DNA of 5,984 nucleotides from DATESZ01 sp035283845 (GTDB lineage Bacteria > Desulfobacterota > Syntrophia > Syntrophales > JACQWR01), in assembly GCA_035283845.1 (NCBI GenBank), contig DATESZ010000095.1, positions 1 to 5,984 of the forward strand, given 5' to 3'. The notes under the pieces are model-generated. The model was not told where the DNA came from. It did not search any database and saw only the letters and a list, made by a program, of their open reading frames with translations. Of the stretch, positions 4,593 to 5,984 are shown piece by piece. Position numbers and translations under genes: made by a program. Within the stretch, counting starts at the first letter, position 1. The number at the start of each line of letters is the position of its first letter.

Positions 4593-5818
4593 TAAAAAAG
4601 TTCTGAGAACCATTGCGCTATTTTACTGGACGCGTTGCCGAAAAACCTTGAACTTACGTTTTTCATCCTGCCTTTTGTTATATAGCGGTTTCCGTAGAGA
4701 ATCATTCCCACTGCCGTCGAATAGACGGGGCTATTTACCACATCTGTAAGGCCGCCTATACCGGTGGGGCTTCCTCTCCTGACGGGCATATCAAAGACCT
4801 GCTCCGCCAGCTCGGTTATGCCCTCCATAATGGAGGTCCCGCCCGTTAATACAATCCCCGCGGTAAGAACATCATCATAACCTGCTTTACAGATCTCTTT
4901 ATAGGCCATTTTGAAGATCTCCTCCACGCGGGGCTCGATAATCCTGCCCAGGATATGGCGTGAAACTTCCCGCGGCTCCCGACCTCCCACACTGGGAATT
5001 TCTATGTTTTCATCCTTCGGTATAAGCGGGAGATAGGCGCATCCGTATTTTATTTTTATATCTTCCGCATCCAAAACAGGGGTGCGCAGTCCTTTCGCAA
5101 TATCGCTCGTGATGTAATTGCCCCCTACGGGCAAAACCGCCGTGTGCTTAATGCTGCCCTCGGTAAAAACAGCAATATTCGTAGTTCCCCCGCCGATATC
5201 GAGAAGCGCCACCCCCAGGTCCTTTTCGTCGGAACTCAAAACTGCTTCACTCGCGGCAAGCTGTTCCAGGATAATTTCATTTATCTCAAGCCCGGCGCGA
5301 TTCACCGCGTTTATAATATTCTGCATGGATGTAATGGCGCCCGTTACAATGTGCGCCTTTGCCTCTAATCTTACACCGGACATCCCCAAAGGGTTCCTGA
5401 TTTCGTCCTGGTCATCGACAACAAAGCTCTGGGGCAAGGTATGAAGTATCTCCCTGTCTAAGGGAACAGCTATGGCCTTCGCCGCTTCAATGGCCCTTCC
5501 CATGTCTTCCTCATCGATTTCGCGCCCCTTGACCGCTATGATACCCAGGCTGTTTTGCCCTCTGATGTGGATGCCGGCAATGCCGGCATAAACTGATCTT
5601 ATACTGTAAGCGGACGCACTTTCCGCTATATCCACAGCTTTTTTTATAGATTCCACGGTGCTTTCAATGTTAACCACCACGCCTTTCCTGATCCCGTCAG
5701 AAGGACAAGAGCCAATGCCGACAATGTCGACGCCCGATGCCGTTATTTCACCTAACACGGCACAGGTCTTGGTGGTTCCTATGTCCAGCCCGACGAACAC
5801 GTTGCCCTTTTTACCCAT
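4592..5818 (-). CDS. ftsA: Cell division protein FtsA
   Basis: FtsA is the actin-like ATPase that ties FtsZ filaments to the inner membrane and recruits later division proteins. The 408-residue protein has the phosphate-1 motif GLDIGTTKT (10-18), the phosphate-2 motif LLDIGGGTTN (205-214) and the adenosine motif GIVLTGGTS (321-329). The FtsA-specific 1C region lies about 84-162 (HIRGQNSLGIIAV through EAKAHIVTG). The last 13 residues (ASSKIAQWFSELF) form an amphipathic helix of the kind that inserts into the membrane. Length is normal. The ATG at 5818 has AAAGGTGA (5832-5825) 6 bases upstream, a fair Shine-Dalgarno and much weaker than that of ftsZ. ftsQ, often directly upstream, is not recognisable in the 166 bases that remain, which carry direct repeats instead. 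No clear promoter is visible there, so the operon may start outside the window. Confidence 0.98.
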   Translation of the reverse strand: MGKKGNVFVGLDIGTTKTCAVLGEITASGVDIVGIGSCPSDGIRKGVVVNIESTVESIKKAVDIAESASAYSIRSVYAGIAGIHIRGQNSLGIIAVKGREIDEEDMGRAIEAAKAIAVPLDREILHTLPQSFVVDDQDEIRNPLGMSGVRLEAKAHIVTGAITSMQNIINAVNRAGLEINEIILEQLAASEAVLSSDEKDLGVALLDIGGGTTNIAVFTEGSIKHTAVLPVGGNYITSDIAKGLRTPVLDAEDIKIKYGCAYLPLIPKDENIEIPSVGGREPREVSRHILGRIIEPRVEEIFKMAYKEICKAGYDDVLTAGIVLTGGTSIMEGITELAEQVFDMPVRRGSPTGIGGLTDVVNSPVYSTAVGMILYGNRYITKGRMKNVSSRFFGNASSKIAQWFSELF

Positions 5819-5844
5819 GTATTTTCACCTTTCTTTATTTGCAA

Positions 5845-5868
5845 TTTCACTCGAAAATGCGCATCTAA
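5845..5868 (-). repeat. 24-base direct repeat, ftsA-proximal copy
   Basis: This stretch (on the - strand TTAGATGCGCAT, then TTTCGAGTGAAA) is identical over 24 bases to 5940-5963, with start points 95 bases apart. It contains the palindrome ATGCGCAT and lies 26 bases before the ftsA start. On the - strand the 21 bases before each copy also match at 13 positions (both begin GAA.ATAA), so the repeat may be an older unit of about 45 bases. Confidence 0.85.
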
Positions 5869-5939
5869 GTATTCGATTTCCTTATATTCACCTGTGTAGC
5901 CATTTTCATTCTCATTTGTGACGAGTACCGTCATGAGAG

Positions 5940-5963
5940 TTTCACTCGAAAATGCGCATCTAA
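5940..5963 (-). repeat. 24-base direct repeat, distal copy near the window end
   Basis: Second perfect copy of the repeat at 5845-5868, in the same orientation, 21 bases from the window end. Between the copies is a possible hairpin TGACG (5919-5923) / CGTCA (5929-5933), flanked by CTCA (5911-5914) and TGAG (5934-5937). No gene is recognised between the copies apart from a doubtful 51-codon frame on the - strand. Confidence 0.85.
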
Positions 5964-5984
5964 CTAATTGAATATATTATGTTC

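Noticed and set aside
5845..5963. CRISPR array at the 24-base repeats
   Set aside because: Only two copies, a 71-base gap between them that is too long for a usual spacer, and no cas genes in view.

Overview
The window looks like chromosomal housekeeping DNA from an anaerobic or microaerophilic Gram-negative bacterium, most likely Desulfobacterota (deltaproteobacterial, perhaps Syntrophales-like). That placement is an inference. It rests on an ftsA-ftsZ pair whose FtsZ ends in an IPAYLR-type tail, a desulforedoxin-like metal-binding domain, an oxygen-independent HemN/HemW-type radical SAM enzyme, and moderate GC content. No single marker proves it.

Layout, left to right. Bases 1-180 hold the 3' end of an SPFH/prohibitin-family gene (+). 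A strong sigma70-type promoter and Shine-Dalgarno then drive a small gene (267-578, +) that encodes a desulforedoxin-like four-cysteine knuckle joined to a Lys/Ala-rich histone-H1-like tail. A rho-independent terminator (613-657) separates it from the convergent peptide deformylase gene def (656-1231, -). The def promoter lies in the divergent gap before a radical SAM HemN/HemW-family gene (1421-2671, +) that starts with TTG. After a 164-base gap with a promoter comes rpsT for ribosomal protein S20 (2836-3096, +), also starting with TTG. A 334-base convergent gap (3097-3430) holds a short heptamer tandem repeat and a small inverted repeat but no gene. The cell division genes ftsZ (3431-4579, -) and ftsA (4592-5818, -) form a tight operon reading leftward. 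The 166 bases upstream of ftsA carry two perfect 24-base direct repeats, the second close to the window edge.

How the genes fit together. FtsA anchors FtsZ filaments to the membrane, and ftsA-ftsZ is the end of a division cluster here because ftsZ faces rpsT. Peptide deformylase and S20 serve translation. The radical SAM protein probably belongs to tetrapyrrole or heme handling. The SPFH protein and the desulforedoxin/histone-like protein share a strand, but a promoter lies between them.

The least ordinary items are the metal-knuckle/histone-tail fusion protein, the 24-base repeats before ftsA, and a second tail-like motif in the FtsZ linker. I found no CRISPR array, tRNA, rRNA, transposase or complete mobile element.
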